44,205 nt of DNA from Propionivibrio limicola. Lineage in GTDB: Bacteria; Pseudomonadota; Gammaproteobacteria; Burkholderiales; Rhodocyclaceae. The DNA is taken from the NCBI RefSeq assembly GCF_009469695.1, contig NZ_SSSR01000025.1, positions 1 to 44,205 of the forward strand. The letters are read 5' to 3'. Of the stretch, positions 8,009-16,167 are shown one piece after another. Positions within the stretch are counted from its first letter, which is position 1. Every line of letters begins with the position of its first letter. Both the position numbers and the translations under genes were made by a program. The notes under the pieces are model-generated. The model was not told where the DNA came from. It worked only from the letters and a program-made list of their open reading frames with translations, and made no database searches.

Positions 8009-9808
8009 GTGGAAATTTACAAGGCAGACGTAGTAATCGTGGGCGGTGGTGGAGGCGGTTTGCGTGCAGCAATCGCTGTCGCCGAAGCTGACCCTTCACT
8101 GAAAATCGCACTGGTATCCAAAGTCTACCCGATGCGCAGCCACACCGTGGCGGCAGAAGGTGGCGCAGCCGGCGTCAAGAAGCCGACCGACAGCTTCGAC
8201 TACCACTTCCATGACACGGTAGGTGGCGGTGACTGGCTCGTCGAGCAGGACGTCGTCGAATACTTCGTACAGAATGCGCCGAAAGAGCTGATCCAGCTTG
8301 AGCACTGGGGTTGCCCGTGGAGCCGTACGCAAGACGGTCACGTCAACGTGCGCGCTTTCGGCGGCATGAAGATCGAGCGGACTTGGTTCGCTGCCGACAA
8401 GACTGGCTTCCATATCCTGCACACCCTTTTCCAGACCTCGATCAAGTATCCATCGATCGAGCGCTTCGACGAATATTTCTGCGTTGACCTCGTCGAGGAA
8501 GACGGCCGCGTTCAAGGCGTTGTCGCGGTTGAAATGGCCACCGGCGAATTCACGCTGATCGAAGGCAAATCGGTCATCATCGCTACCGGCGGTGCCGGCC
8601 GCGTGTTCCGCGAAAGCACCCTCGGCGGGATCGTTACCGGCGACGGCATGGCACTGGCCTACCGTCACGGCGTCGCCCTGCGCGACCTCGAATTCGTCCA
8701 GTATCACCCGACCTGCATGCCGGTCACCGGCTTGCTGTTCAGCGAAGCCTGTCGCGGCGAAGGCGGTTATCTCGTAAACAAGGACGGCTACCGCTACCTG
8801 CAGGACTATGGTCTCGGACCGCTGCAGGACAAGCCGAAGAACAAGTACATGGAGCTCGGCCCACGCGACCGCGTGTCGCAGGCCTTCTGGTACGAGCAGC
8901 AAAAAGGTCGCACCATTGAAGGTCCGCTCGGCTCCGTCGTGCACCTCGACCTGCGTCACCTCGGCGAAGCCTATCTGCACGAGCGCCTGCCGCTGATCTA
9001 TGAAATGGCGCAAACCTTCATGGGTCTCGATCCGGCCAAGGATCCGATTCCGGTTCGCCCGGGCGTCCACTACACGATGGGCGGTATCCAGACTAACGGC
9101 AAGGGCGCCACGTCACTCGCCGGCCTGTACGCCGTCGGCGAATGCGCCAGCGTCGGTATCCACGGGGCGAACCGTCTCGGCTCGAACTCGCTGACCGAAC
9201 TGCTCGTCTTTGGTCGCGCTGCCGGCGAAGATGCCGTCAACTACATCCGCAACGTCACCCCGGGCAATTCGGCCAACCTGCTCAAGCAGGCCCAGGAAGT
9301 TGAAGCCCGCATGTGCGCGTTGAAGAACAAGACCGGCGGCACCGAGCGCATCTCCACCATCCGCAAGGAAATGGCCCAGGCCATGGAAGAAGGCTGCGGC
9401 ATCTTCCGCGTTGAAGAAACCATGCAGAAAACCTGCGACAAGATCGCCGAGCTGCGTGAGCGCTTCAAGAACATCACCATCGACGACAAGGGTTCGGTCT
9501 GGAACACCGACTGGCTGTCCGCCATCGAGCTCGACTACCAGCTCGACGTTGCTCAGGCCATGGCGCACTCCGCCGTCAACCGTAAGGAATCGCGTGGCGC
9601 CCACCAGCGTCTCGACGGCCCGAACGGTGCCTACAAGGAACGCGACGACGTCAACTTCCTCAAGCACTCGGACGCTTTCTACGTTCCGGGCTGCGCGCCG
9701 AAGATCACCTACGGCGATGTGAAGATCACCAAGTCCCCACCCGCAGCGCGCGTGTATGGCGCGGCCGGTGAACAAGCAGACCAGGAAAGGAAAGCATCCA
9801 ATGTCTGA
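8009..9808 (+). CDS. frdA: Fumarate reductase flavoprotein subunit FrdA
   Basis: A 599-residue catalytic subunit with covalent FAD, reducing fumarate to succinate on the cytoplasmic face of the membrane. The dinucleotide motif [14 protein letters not shown] starts at residue 8. His45 in [13 protein letters not shown] is the flavin attachment site. The substrate region H-x-T-M-G-G (HYTMGG) and the [13 protein letters not shown] segment are present. Similarity is to the E. coli quinol:fumarate reductase rather than SdhA: WGCPWSR and [19 protein letters not shown] are typical of FrdA. The start is GTG 8009 with AAAGGA upstream. It is first in a tightly overlapping four-gene operon. The enzyme family can also run as a succinate dehydrogenase in vivo. 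Confidence 0.95.
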   Translation: MEIYKADVVIVGGGGGGLRAAIAVAEADPSLKIALVSKVYPMRSHTVAAEGGAAGVKKPTDSFDYHFHDTVGGGDWLVEQDVVEYFVQNAPKELIQLEHWGCPWSRTQDGHVNVRAFGGMKIERTWFAADKTGFHILHTLFQTSIKYPSIERFDEYFCVDLVEEDGRVQGVVAVEMATGEFTLIEGKSVIIATGGAGRVFRESTLGGIVTGDGMALAYRHGVALRDLEFVQYHPTCMPVTGLLFSEACRGEGGYLVNKDGYRYLQDYGLGPLQDKPKNKYMELGPRDRVSQAFWYEQQKGRTIEGPLGSVVHLDLRHLGEAYLHERLPLIYEMAQTFMGLDPAKDPIPVRPGVHYTMGGIQTNGKGATSLAGLYAVGECASVGIHGANRLGSNSLTELLVFGRAAGEDAVNYIRNVTPGNSANLLKQAQEVEARMCALKNKTGGTERISTIRKEMAQAMEEGCGIFRVEETMQKTCDKIAELRERFKNITIDDKGSVWNTDWLSAIELDYQLDVAQAMAHSAVNRKESRGAHQRLDGPNGAYKERDDVNFLKHSDAFYVPGCAPKITYGDVKITKSPPAARVYGAAGEQADQERKASNV

Positions 9809-10556
9809 CACCCAGAAAATCATCGAAATCGAGGTTCTGCGGTATAACCCCGAATCCGATCAGGAGCCGCACTCGCAGGTTTACAAGGTTCCCTTTACCG
9901 ACGACATGTCGGTTCTGCAGGGCGCCCAGTACATCAAGGACAACTTCGACGGCTCGTTGACGTACCGCTGGTCATGCCGGATGGCGATCTGCGGTAGCTG
10001 CGGCATGATGATCAACGGCGTACCGAAGCTGTCATGCGAAACCTTCCTGCGTGACTACTATCCGAACCGGATTCGTATCGAAGCGATGGCACACTTCCCG
10101 ATCGAAAAGGATCTGGTCGTTGACCTGTCAGGCTTCATGGAAAAGCTCGAAGCCATCCAGCCGTACATCATCCCGAAAGAGCCGCGTACGCTCGAGCAGG
10201 GCGAGTACATTCAAACGCCGTCGCAGTTCGCCGAGTTTATCCAGTACACGTCCTGCATCAACTGCACGCTCTGCTATGCCGCCTGTCCGCAAGTCGGCCT
10301 CAACCCCGACTTCATCGGCCCGGCCGCCATCGCGCTCGCCCACCGCTACAACATGGATTCCCGTGACGGTGGTCAGGCACAGCGGATGGAACTGCTTGCC
10401 TCCGAAGACGGTGTCTACAACTGCAGCGCCGTCGGCTACTGCTCCGAAGTCTGTCCGAAGCACGTTGATCCGGGCAATGCCGTCAACGTCAACAAAATCC
10501 ATGCAGCGAAGGACTACTTCCTGCGCTTCCTGTCGCCAAAAGGGGGTTCCAAGTGA
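9801..10556 (+). CDS. frdB: Fumarate reductase iron-sulfur subunit FrdB
   Basis: A 251-residue electron-transfer subunit connecting quinol to FrdA. The plant-type [2Fe-2S] ligands are C59, C64, C67 and C79 ([11 protein letters not shown]...LSC). The ferredoxin-like part has [12 protein letters not shown] and [17 protein letters not shown] for the [4Fe-4S] and [3Fe-4S] clusters, closely following E. coli FrdB. ATG 9801 is chosen because AGGAAAGG (9782-9789) precedes it and homologues start here. It overlaps the frdA stop by 8 bases. Confidence 0.96.
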   Translation: MSDTQKIIEIEVLRYNPESDQEPHSQVYKVPFTDDMSVLQGAQYIKDNFDGSLTYRWSCRMAICGSCGMMINGVPKLSCETFLRDYYPNRIRIEAMAHFPIEKDLVVDLSGFMEKLEAIQPYIIPKEPRTLEQGEYIQTPSQFAEFIQYTSCINCTLCYAACPQVGLNPDFIGPAAIALAHRYNMDSRDGGQAQRMELLASEDGVYNCSAVGYCSEVCPKHVDPGNAVNVNKIHAAKDYFLRFLSPKGGSK

Positions 10557-10951
10557 GCAAGCGTCGTCCTTACGTTCGTTCGATGGACGGGTGGTGGAAA
10601 AAAAACCCCCACTTCGTCGAGTACATGATTCATGAAGGCACCGCCGTTTTCGTTGCTGCTTACGCGCTGACGCTGCTGTGCGGCCTCGTCCGTCTTGGGC
10701 AGGGCGAAGCCGCCTGGAACGCCTGGCTCGAAGCACTCAAGAGCCCGTTCTCGCTGGTGGCGCACGTCGTCTTCCTGGCGGCGATTGCTTACCACGCCTT
10801 CACGTGGTTCAAGCTCTTCCCGCTGACCATGCCGCCGATGGTCGTTAACGGCAAGAAGGTTGCTCCGGAGGTCATGGTCAACACCGGTCTGGCAGCTGCG
10901 GTTGCTGCCGCACTGGCCCTGCTTGGTTTCGTTTGGAGGATCGCAGCATGA
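10553..10951 (+). CDS. frdC: Fumarate reductase membrane anchor FrdC
   Basis: A 132-residue hydrophobic subunit with three predicted membrane helices (about residues 27-50, 65-88, 105-128). With FrdD it forms the heme-free quinol-binding anchor of the E. coli-type (class D) enzyme. [19 protein letters not shown] and the [12 protein letters not shown] segment are characteristic. The GTG start shares GTGA with the frdB stop, and the ribosome binding site is AGGGGG at 10541. Confidence 0.93.
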   Translation: MSKRRPYVRSMDGWWKKNPHFVEYMIHEGTAVFVAAYALTLLCGLVRLGQGEAAWNAWLEALKSPFSLVAHVVFLAAIAYHAFTWFKLFPLTMPPMVVNGKKVAPEVMVNTGLAAAVAAALALLGFVWRIAA

Positions 10952-11316
10952 AGAACACCAAGATTCGCAAACGTTCGAACGCGCCAATCTTCTGGGGCCT
11001 GTTTGGTGGCGGCGGCATGCTTGCCGCTTTGTTCGGCCCGATGCTGGTTTTCATCACCGGCCTCGCCATTCCGCTCGGCCTGCTGCTCCCGGCCGACACG
11101 ATGAGCTACGCGAAGATGCTGGCTTTTGCTCAGAACATCCTGGGCAAGGGTTTCATCTTTGCAGTTATCGCGCTCTTCATGTGGCACGCCGCGCACCGCA
11201 TCTTCCACTCGCTGCACGAGTTCGGCGTTCACGCCGGCACCGGCTGCAAGCTGCTGACCTATGGCGTAGCCTTTGTCAGCACGATCGTGGCGGCTGTCAT
11301 CCTGCTCGGTCTCTAA
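10948..11316 (+). CDS. frdD: Fumarate reductase membrane anchor FrdD
   Basis: A 122-residue hydrophobic anchor with three predicted membrane helices. The segment W-H-A-A-H-R-I-F-H-S-L-H-E-F-G-V-H-A-G (about residues 79-97) is the FrdD signature at the membrane border. The ATG start overlaps the frdC stop as ATGA. It is the last gene of frdABCD and is followed 20 bp later by a strong terminator. Confidence 0.93.
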   Translation: MKNTKIRKRSNAPIFWGLFGGGGMLAALFGPMLVFITGLAIPLGLLLPADTMSYAKMLAFAQNILGKGFIFAVIALFMWHAAHRIFHSLHEFGVHAGTGCKLLTYGVAFVSTIVAAVILLGL

Positions 11317-11336
11317 CAGACAGACTGCGCACCAGC

Positions 11337-11370
11337 AAAAAAATAGGCAGCTTCGGCTGCCTATTTTTTT
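11337..11370. terminator. Bidirectional intrinsic terminator between frdD and ubiT
   Basis: A7 (11337-11343), then TAGGCAGC, the stable loop TTCG, GCTGCCTA, and T7 (11364-11370). The hairpin has A and T tracts on both sides and so works for both strands. It ends frdABCD on the plus strand and the ubiUVT operon on the minus strand. Confidence 0.92.
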
Positions 11371-11409
11371 ATCTCGTCACGGTTAAACCAATCGGCCTTT
11401 TCCCCTGCT

Positions 11410-11895
11410 TCAATATGAGCGCCCGCCCCGGATGAAAGGGCCAAGCGCCGGCCACTCGATCGCGTCCAGCATGTTCTTCACGATCAACCCAAGCTCGGTA
11501 TCCCCCTCGATCGAGAGCGCCCGATTGAAAAACAGCGTATCAGGATCTTCTTGCCGCACGGCCAACTGAAGGAAGGCGGACAGATTGGCGCGGAAGGCCA
11601 AATCCGGGGCATCCGGCGCCGAGAACAGCGGACGGAAATAACCGCCGCGATAGGCAAAGCAGGCGACGCCCCCCGTATCGAGCACTTCGATCAGAAAAGT
11701 GCGGCCTTCGAGCAATTCCAGACTGTCGGCTGGCAACACTTTCATGCGGGTAGCCGCATTAAGCGCGGCGGTCAGCGCCACGGCGTGCGGCCATTGCGGA
11801 AGCCGGCGCCCGATGCGCGAAACGAGTGCCGGCAACCGGAAACTCGGAATGGAGAAGTTCGTCACCAGCAACGAGGGGGAAAGACTTTCGGACAT
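11410..11895 (-). CDS. ubiT: Anaerobic ubiquinone biosynthesis accessory factor UbiT (SCP2 domain)
   Basis: A 161-residue SCP2 lipid-carrier protein (YhbT type). In E. coli, UbiT replaces UbiJ when ubiquinone is made without oxygen and is thought to hold the prenylated intermediates. The core ends with FFNRALSIEGDTELGLIVKN, the family signature. The ATG at 11895 is chosen because AGGAG stands seven bases upstream; an upstream ATG at 11919 lacks this. It follows ubiV by 23 bp and is the last gene of the minus-strand ubiU-ubiV-ubiT operon. Confidence 0.93.
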   Translation of the reverse strand: MSESLSPSLLVTNFSIPSFRLPALVSRIGRRLPQWPHAVALTAALNAATRMKVLPADSLELLEGRTFLIEVLDTGGVACFAYRGGYFRPLFSAPDAPDLAFRANLSAFLQLAVRQEDPDTLFFNRALSIEGDTELGLIVKNMLDAIEWPALGPFIRGGRSY

Positions 11896-11918
11896 ACTCA
11901 AACTCCTTGCAAATCTCA

Positions 11919-12812
11919 TCAATCGGCTTGCTGCCGGGCAATATGCGACGCGATGCCCGGCTCGCCATGCCAGTAACCATCCACCATGCCGTTCTCGGCC
12001 CAGCCCGCCATGTCGGGAAGTTTCGACTCACCATGCCGGGCCGCATCAAACGCGGCGATGATTTCCGGCGTATGCACCGGTTGCGGACTGATACGCGCAA
12101 TATCGATGCCCATCTTCAGCATATCCGGTACCGCCGCGAGCAGATTGCACGTGTGCGCCGACATCGTCTGGATGCCGTTAATCGCCAGAAACGGCTGGCC
12201 TTCGCGGGTTTTCAGCGTAATGGCTTCCGGATGCAGCAGACACTTGAACTGGCAGTCATCCTTGACCAGATTATAGTGGCGCGCCGTAAAGCAACGTGCG
12301 GAGAACGCCAACGGCAGCTTCCCGAAAACGAAAACCTCGGTCTCCACACCATCCGGCCGCGCCGCGTGCAGCGCTGCAATCATTTCCCGACTGGCCTCCA
12401 GCGGAGGCACCCAGCGTTGCGCGCCATAACGATGGTAGGTGGCCAAGGTCGCGGCGTTATAGATGTTCAGGTGCGACCCGGCTACGAACGGCCGGCCGGC
12501 GGCCAGATTGACCGCCCCGAGATCGTTGGCCTCGATCCGGCATCCGGCCTCGTCGACAAGACGGCGCAACGCCTTGAGGTCACTTTCCGACTGCAACAAC
12601 GCTTGTGCAGAGACGACGACTTCTTTCCCGGCATCGGCAAGCTGGCGTGCCAGAGCGATCCAGTCGGCCACGCGCAATTCCTGACGCCGCGAGCAAACGA
12701 CCTCGCCGACGTAAATGATGTCGAGGGCGTCCAACTGCGCCATCTCGGCATAGAAATCAAGAACCTTTTGTTTCGGCCAGAAAAAGAGGAGGGGGCCAAG
12801 AGCTAGTTTCAT
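11919..12812 (-). CDS. ubiV: O2-independent ubiquinone hydroxylation protein UbiV (U32 family)
   Basis: A 297-residue U32 peptidase-family protein that, with UbiU, binds a [4Fe-4S] cluster and supports ring hydroxylation in ubiquinone synthesis without O2. The four cysteine ligands are visible: C40 (GEVVCSRR) and C174, C187, C191 (ARCFTARH...DDCQFKC), matching the C-x12-C-x3-C spacing of E. coli UbiV. I start at ATG 12812 (MKLALGPLL); the ribosome binding site is weak. It is 57 bp after ubiU. Confidence 0.95.
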   Translation of the reverse strand: MKLALGPLLFFWPKQKVLDFYAEMAQLDALDIIYVGEVVCSRRQELRVADWIALARQLADAGKEVVVSAQALLQSESDLKALRRLVDEAGCRIEANDLGAVNLAAGRPFVAGSHLNIYNAATLATYHRYGAQRWVPPLEASREMIAALHAARPDGVETEVFVFGKLPLAFSARCFTARHYNLVKDDCQFKCLLHPEAITLKTREGQPFLAINGIQTMSAHTCNLLAAVPDMLKMGIDIARISPQPVHTPEIIAAFDAARHGESKLPDMAGWAENGMVDGYWHGEPGIASHIARQQAD

Positions 12813-12869
12813 AAAGCGACTTACCAAAAAGCGGAGAACGGGCGGCGAGCAGGCCGCCCCGAGGATTGA

Positions 12870-13883
12870 TTATCGCCAAGGCCGGTTGTAGGCGCCAAGC
12901 GTCGCCTGCACACCTTCGGAGACCTTGCCGAGTTCTGTTTGCCAGGCCGGCTTAACCTTGAAATGGTCGAAATCGCGGGCCAGTTCGTCCAGCGCCGCGC
13001 GCAGCGTGCGCGTCACCTGTGTGACATAGGCCGGGCTGCGCTGGCGCCCTTCCACCTTGATGGCCGAAGCACCGATCTTCACGATCTCCGGCAGAATCTC
13101 CAGCACATTCAGGCTCGTCGGTTCTTCCAGCGCATAATAGGTCGCACCATTGACTTCGAACCGTCCCTTGCAGAGCGTCGGGTAGCCCGCCGCCTCATTG
13201 TCGCCGTAGCGGTCGATCAGAATGCCGTTCAACCGCGTCGACATCTGGCCCGGCGCCTTCTCCCACTTGACGTACTTGGCCGGCGAACAGGCCCCGACGG
13301 TATTCGGCGACTCGCCGGTCGCGTAGGACGACAGCCAGCAGCGCCCCTCGTTCATCACGCACAGGCTGCCAAAACCAAACACCTCGATTTCGATCGACGT
13401 GTTTTTGATCACCTGTTCGACCTGTGCCAGCGTCAAGACACGCGGCAACACCGCGCGCCGGATGCCAAACTCGCGCTGCGCAAAATTGACCGCCTCGTAA
13501 CTCGTCGCCGAGCCCTGTACCGAGAGGTGCAAGCGCAGATCGGGATGGCGCCGGCTGGCGTAGTCGAGCAGCCCGATGTCGGCCAGGATCACGGCATCGA
13601 CGCCGAGATCGGCCGCACCATCGACGGCCGCATGCCAATCGGCCTCGCGCCCCGGTTGCGGGAAGGTATTGATCGCCATCAACACGTGCTTGCCACGTGC
13701 GTGCGCGTAGTTGATGCCCTCCATCATCGCCTTGCGGTCGAAATTGAGGCCGGCGAAATTACGGGCGTTGGTGTCGTTCTTGTAGCCGATATAGACGGTA
13801 TCGGCGCCGCTATCGATGGCGGCCTTGAGCGCCGGTAAACTGCCGGCCGGACAAACCAGTTCGGGAATTTTCTGCTGCTGCAT
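12870..13883 (-). CDS. ubiU: O2-independent ubiquinone hydroxylation protein UbiU (U32 family)
   Basis: A 337-residue U32-family partner of UbiV. The cluster-binding cysteines are C175, C182, C199 and C238 (GSLCVMNEGRCWLSS, GACSP, PTLCKG). Their spacing is identical to E. coli UbiU (169, 176, 193, 232). The N-terminal ELVCPAGSLPALKAAIDSGAD is typical of U32 proteins. ATG 13883 is chosen over an upstream frame extension because the family begins here. It is the first gene of ubiU-ubiV-ubiT and has a -10 element and an FNR-type box upstream, suggesting anaerobic induction. Confidence 0.95.
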   Translation of the reverse strand: MQQQKIPELVCPAGSLPALKAAIDSGADTVYIGYKNDTNARNFAGLNFDRKAMMEGINYAHARGKHVLMAINTFPQPGREADWHAAVDGAADLGVDAVILADIGLLDYASRRHPDLRLHLSVQGSATSYEAVNFAQREFGIRRAVLPRVLTLAQVEQVIKNTSIEIEVFGFGSLCVMNEGRCWLSSYATGESPNTVGACSPAKYVKWEKAPGQMSTRLNGILIDRYGDNEAAGYPTLCKGRFEVNGATYYALEEPTSLNVLEILPEIVKIGASAIKVEGRQRSPAYVTQVTRTLRAALDELARDFDHFKVKPAWQTELGKVSEGVQATLGAYNRPWR

Positions 13884-13909
13884 GGTGAATCTCGCAAAAC
13901 GAAGCTGCA

Positions 13910-13915
13910 AGTATA
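13910..13915 (-). promoter_or_regulatory. -10 element of the ubiUVT promoter
   Basis: TATACT on the minus strand, giving a predicted start near 13903 and a leader of about 20 bases before the ubiU ATG. There is no good -35 hexamer at 16-18 bp, which is usual for a promoter that depends on an activator. Confidence 0.6.
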
Positions 13916-13936
13916 GCGAGCGGCCGTCAAAACCGC

Positions 13937-13950
13937 ATGATTTTCATCAC
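13937..13950 (-). promoter_or_regulatory. FNR/ANR-type binding site upstream of ubiU
   Basis: Read on the minus strand the site is GTGAT-GAAA-ATCAT, against the FNR consensus TTGAT-N4-ATCAA: four of five bases match in each half and the core TGAT/ATCA is perfect. The centre (13943.5) is about 40-41 bp upstream of the start predicted from TATACT, the class II activator position. E. coli ubiUVT is known to be used anaerobically, which fits. Confidence 0.65.
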
Positions 13951-13993
13951 TATTCTGCTCTTGTCGCGGGGCGACACCCCCACTCCCGGCGGC

Positions 13994-14791
13994 TCAAAAA
14001 TCAGGACTTCGGGGCTTGCGCGGGGCGTTGGCGAACAGGCGGTCGTAAATGGCATTGGGCAGCAGGCGCAGCAGTTTGGCAACGACCCCCATCTGCCAGG
14101 GAATGACGGCATAGCTGCTTCCACGGTCGATGACCCGCGCGAAGCGGCGGGCGGCCTCATCGGCCGCCAGCATGAACGGCATCGGATAGGGATTGATCTC
14201 GGTCATCGGCGTCGCAATATAGCCCGGCGCAATGGTCACGACCGGAATGCCATACCGGCGCATCTCCAGGCGCAGACTTTCGAGATAGGCGATAGCCGCC
14301 GCTTTCGAGGCGCTGTAGGCCTCTGCCCCCGGCAAGCCGCGAATACCGGCGACAGACGCAATGCCGACCAGCCGGCAAGGGACTCCCGTAGCAGCCGCCG
14401 CCTTCATGGCCGCGATGAATGGCGAAAACGTAGCCGCCAAGCCGAAAACATTGACATCGAGGATGCGCCGAATGGTATCGAGATCCTCGCGGCATTCGGT
14501 CAGCGTACCGCTCGATACACCGGCATTGGCAATGACGATCGCCGGAACGCCGTGGCGGGCAATAAAGTCACCGGCAGACTGCTGTAGCGCGGGAGCATCC
14601 GCGACATCAAGCCCGTAACAGGAGACTCCTGCGGCACCCGTCTGGACAAGCTCTGCCGCAAACGCTGCCAGCACATCCTTGCGCCGGGCAGCCAGACCGA
14701 GGACCGCCCCCTGCCGTGCATAGTACCGGGCCAGCGCCTGTCCGATACCCGAGGAGGCACCGGTAATGAAAACTCGAAGAGGCGCCTGCAC
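13994..14791 (-). CDS. Short-chain dehydrogenase/reductase (SDR)
   Basis: A 265-residue classical SDR. The cofactor motif is TGASSGIGQALA (about residues 10-21), with NAG near residue 92, the catalytic serine in IASVAG and the Y-S-A-S-K pair (Tyr-x3-Lys). Arg residues after the second strand (AARRK) suggest NADP(H). It resembles the betaproteobacterial SDR often found after dsbA at the end of the argS-SPOR-dsbA cluster. The substrate is unknown. It ends 110 bp before ubiU, with only a weak GTCGC-CCC-GCGAC hairpin between, so some read-through into ubiU is possible. Confidence 0.85.
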   Translation of the reverse strand: MQAPLRVFITGASSGIGQALARYYARQGAVLGLAARRKDVLAAFAAELVQTGAAGVSCYGLDVADAPALQQSAGDFIARHGVPAIVIANAGVSSGTLTECREDLDTIRRILDVNVFGLAATFSPFIAAMKAAAATGVPCRLVGIASVAGIRGLPGAEAYSASKAAAIAYLESLRLEMRRYGIPVVTIAPGYIATPMTEINPYPMPFMLAADEAARRFARVIDRGSSYAVIPWQMGVVAKLLRLLPNAIYDRLFANAPRKPRSPDF

Positions 14792-14821
14792 GGTCGGGAC
14801 GGAAGTGGGATGAAATGAAGC

Positions 14822-15481
14822 TTACTTTTTCTTGAGCTTGCGTTCGGCACGCGCCTTGTCGATGACCTTGTCGGCCAGCGCCAGCAACTCGGCATGCGAT
14901 TTCACGCCTTGCCCGACCACCAGATAGCGACCATCGATGACCAGCGACGGCACACCGCGGATCTTGGCGGCCTGCGCCAGTTGATCGCCGCGCCTGGCCT
15001 TGCTGACGACGCCAAAGGAATTGAAAGCTTCACTGAATTTCCGCGCGTCGACACCCTGTGCCTTCACCCACTCTGTGACGCTCTTCTCGTCGACCAGTCT
15101 CAGGCCCTTGACTTGGATAGCATGAAATACCGCATCATCAAGCCGCATGAGTTCGCCGATCGCCTCAAGCGAGTAATAAAGGCGCGCCATGAGCTGGTAA
15201 TACGGATTACCGAAACCGACCGGAACACGGCGGAACGCCACATCGGCGGGTTGCTTGGCGGCCCACTTGACGAGCAATGGGTGCAATTCGCTGCAATGCG
15301 GACAACCGTAAGAGAAGAATTCGAGCACTTCGATCCGCGACGGATCATCCGTGGTCAGCGCCGGCTCGATTGCGGCATAGTCGCGCCCGACCGCCAGTTG
15401 TTGCGCCTGAGCGGACAATGCCATCCCAAACAGGGCCAGAGTAACAGCGGCCAGCCAGCCGATCACGGTGTTCTTCATCAT
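14822..15481 (-). CDS. dsbA: Periplasmic thiol:disulfide interchange protein DsbA
   Basis: A 219-residue periplasmic oxidase that introduces disulfide bonds into exported proteins. The signal peptide ends in SAQA with cleavage before QQLAVG. The active site is C-P-H-C in FFSYGCPHCSELHP (about residues 56-69) and the cis-proline loop is RGVPSLVIDG. The C-terminus is very lysine rich. Two consecutive ATGs (15481, 15478) can serve as start; GAGG upstream suits either. It follows the SPOR gene by 6 bp. Confidence 0.93.
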   Translation of the reverse strand: MMKNTVIGWLAAVTLALFGMALSAQAQQLAVGRDYAAIEPALTTDDPSRIEVLEFFSYGCPHCSELHPLLVKWAAKQPADVAFRRVPVGFGNPYYQLMARLYYSLEAIGELMRLDDAVFHAIQVKGLRLVDEKSVTEWVKAQGVDARKFSEAFNSFGVVSKARRGDQLAQAAKIRGVPSLVIDGRYLVVGQGVKSHAELLALADKVIDKARAERKLKKK

Positions 15482-15487
15482 GCGTCC

Positions 15488-16135
15488 TCAGTCCTTTTTC
15501 ACGATATTCGCTTCGACCCCTTGTTTGGCCAGATCGGAGCGGAGATTATTGACTTCATCCAGCTTCTTGAACGGTCCGAGACGGACGCGGTACCAGACCT
15601 TGTCCTGCAGCATGACCTGCTGCACCGAAGCCTCGACCCCCATCAGTGCCAATCGGGCCTTTTGGTTGTCGGCGTCGGCCGCGCTCTGAAAAGAACCCGC
15701 CTGCAGGAAAACCGGCTCCTTGAGCGCGCTGTCCTTCTTCGCGTCCTTCTCGGATTTCTCGTCCTTGGCGTTGGACTGCTCCGACGCTTTTGGTTCAATC
15801 GACTTGCCCTGCTCGCCAGACGACGGATCCGGAATGGCGTCCGCGTCGCCAGGCAGGATCTTGTAGAAGTCGAAACGCGGCTTGTCGTCCTCTTTCGGCA
15901 CCGGATCGCCGGGCTTGCCCGGCAGCGCCAGCGGCGCCTGCCCGGCCGGCGTACTGGGTATCGCATGTCCGTTGGTGGTAAACGGCATCGGCGCCTTCTG
16001 GATATACCAGACGACGCCCGCCGCGCAGACGACGCCGAGCACGAGGCCGACAAAAAGACCGACCAGGGTGCCGCCCCCCGATTTCTTCTTGGGCGCGGCG
16101 GCAGGACGACGGTGGTGTTTCAGATCACGACTCAT
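15488..16135 (-). CDS. SPOR-domain inner-membrane protein (FtsN-like)
   Basis: A 215-residue bitopic membrane protein. A short basic cytoplasmic tail is followed by one membrane helix (about residues 22-45, GGGTLVGLFVGLVLGVVCAA), a proline- and charge-rich linker, and a C-terminal SPOR domain (about 138-213) containing LQAGSFQSAADADNQKARL and WYRVRLGPF. SPOR domains bind denuded septal glycan, so a cell-division role is likely. It lies between argS and dsbA, an order conserved in Betaproteobacteria. It is shorter than E. coli FtsN and lacks an obvious FtsN essential helix, so I do not assign ftsN. Confidence 0.88.
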   Translation of the reverse strand: MSRDLKHHRRPAAAPKKKSGGGTLVGLFVGLVLGVVCAAGVVWYIQKAPMPFTTNGHAIPSTPAGQAPLALPGKPGDPVPKEDDKPRFDFYKILPGDADAIPDPSSGEQGKSIEPKASEQSNAKDEKSEKDAKKDSALKEPVFLQAGSFQSAADADNQKARLALMGVEASVQQVMLQDKVWYRVRLGPFKKLDEVNNLRSDLAKQGVEANIVKKD

Positions 16136-16167
16136 GGTTGTCTCTTGTCTTGGATAAGGTGCGCAAC

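Noticed and set aside
10803-10815. TTCACGTGGTTCA as a parS site
   Set aside because: It lies within frdC coding sequence and its flanks do not fit the GTTnCACGTGnAAC symmetry.
8009-11316. Succinate dehydrogenase sdhABCD
   Set aside because: Subunit order A-B-C-D, anchor proteins of 132 and 122 residues without the SdhC/SdhD heme pattern, and close FrdB/FrdD signatures fit fumarate reductase instead.
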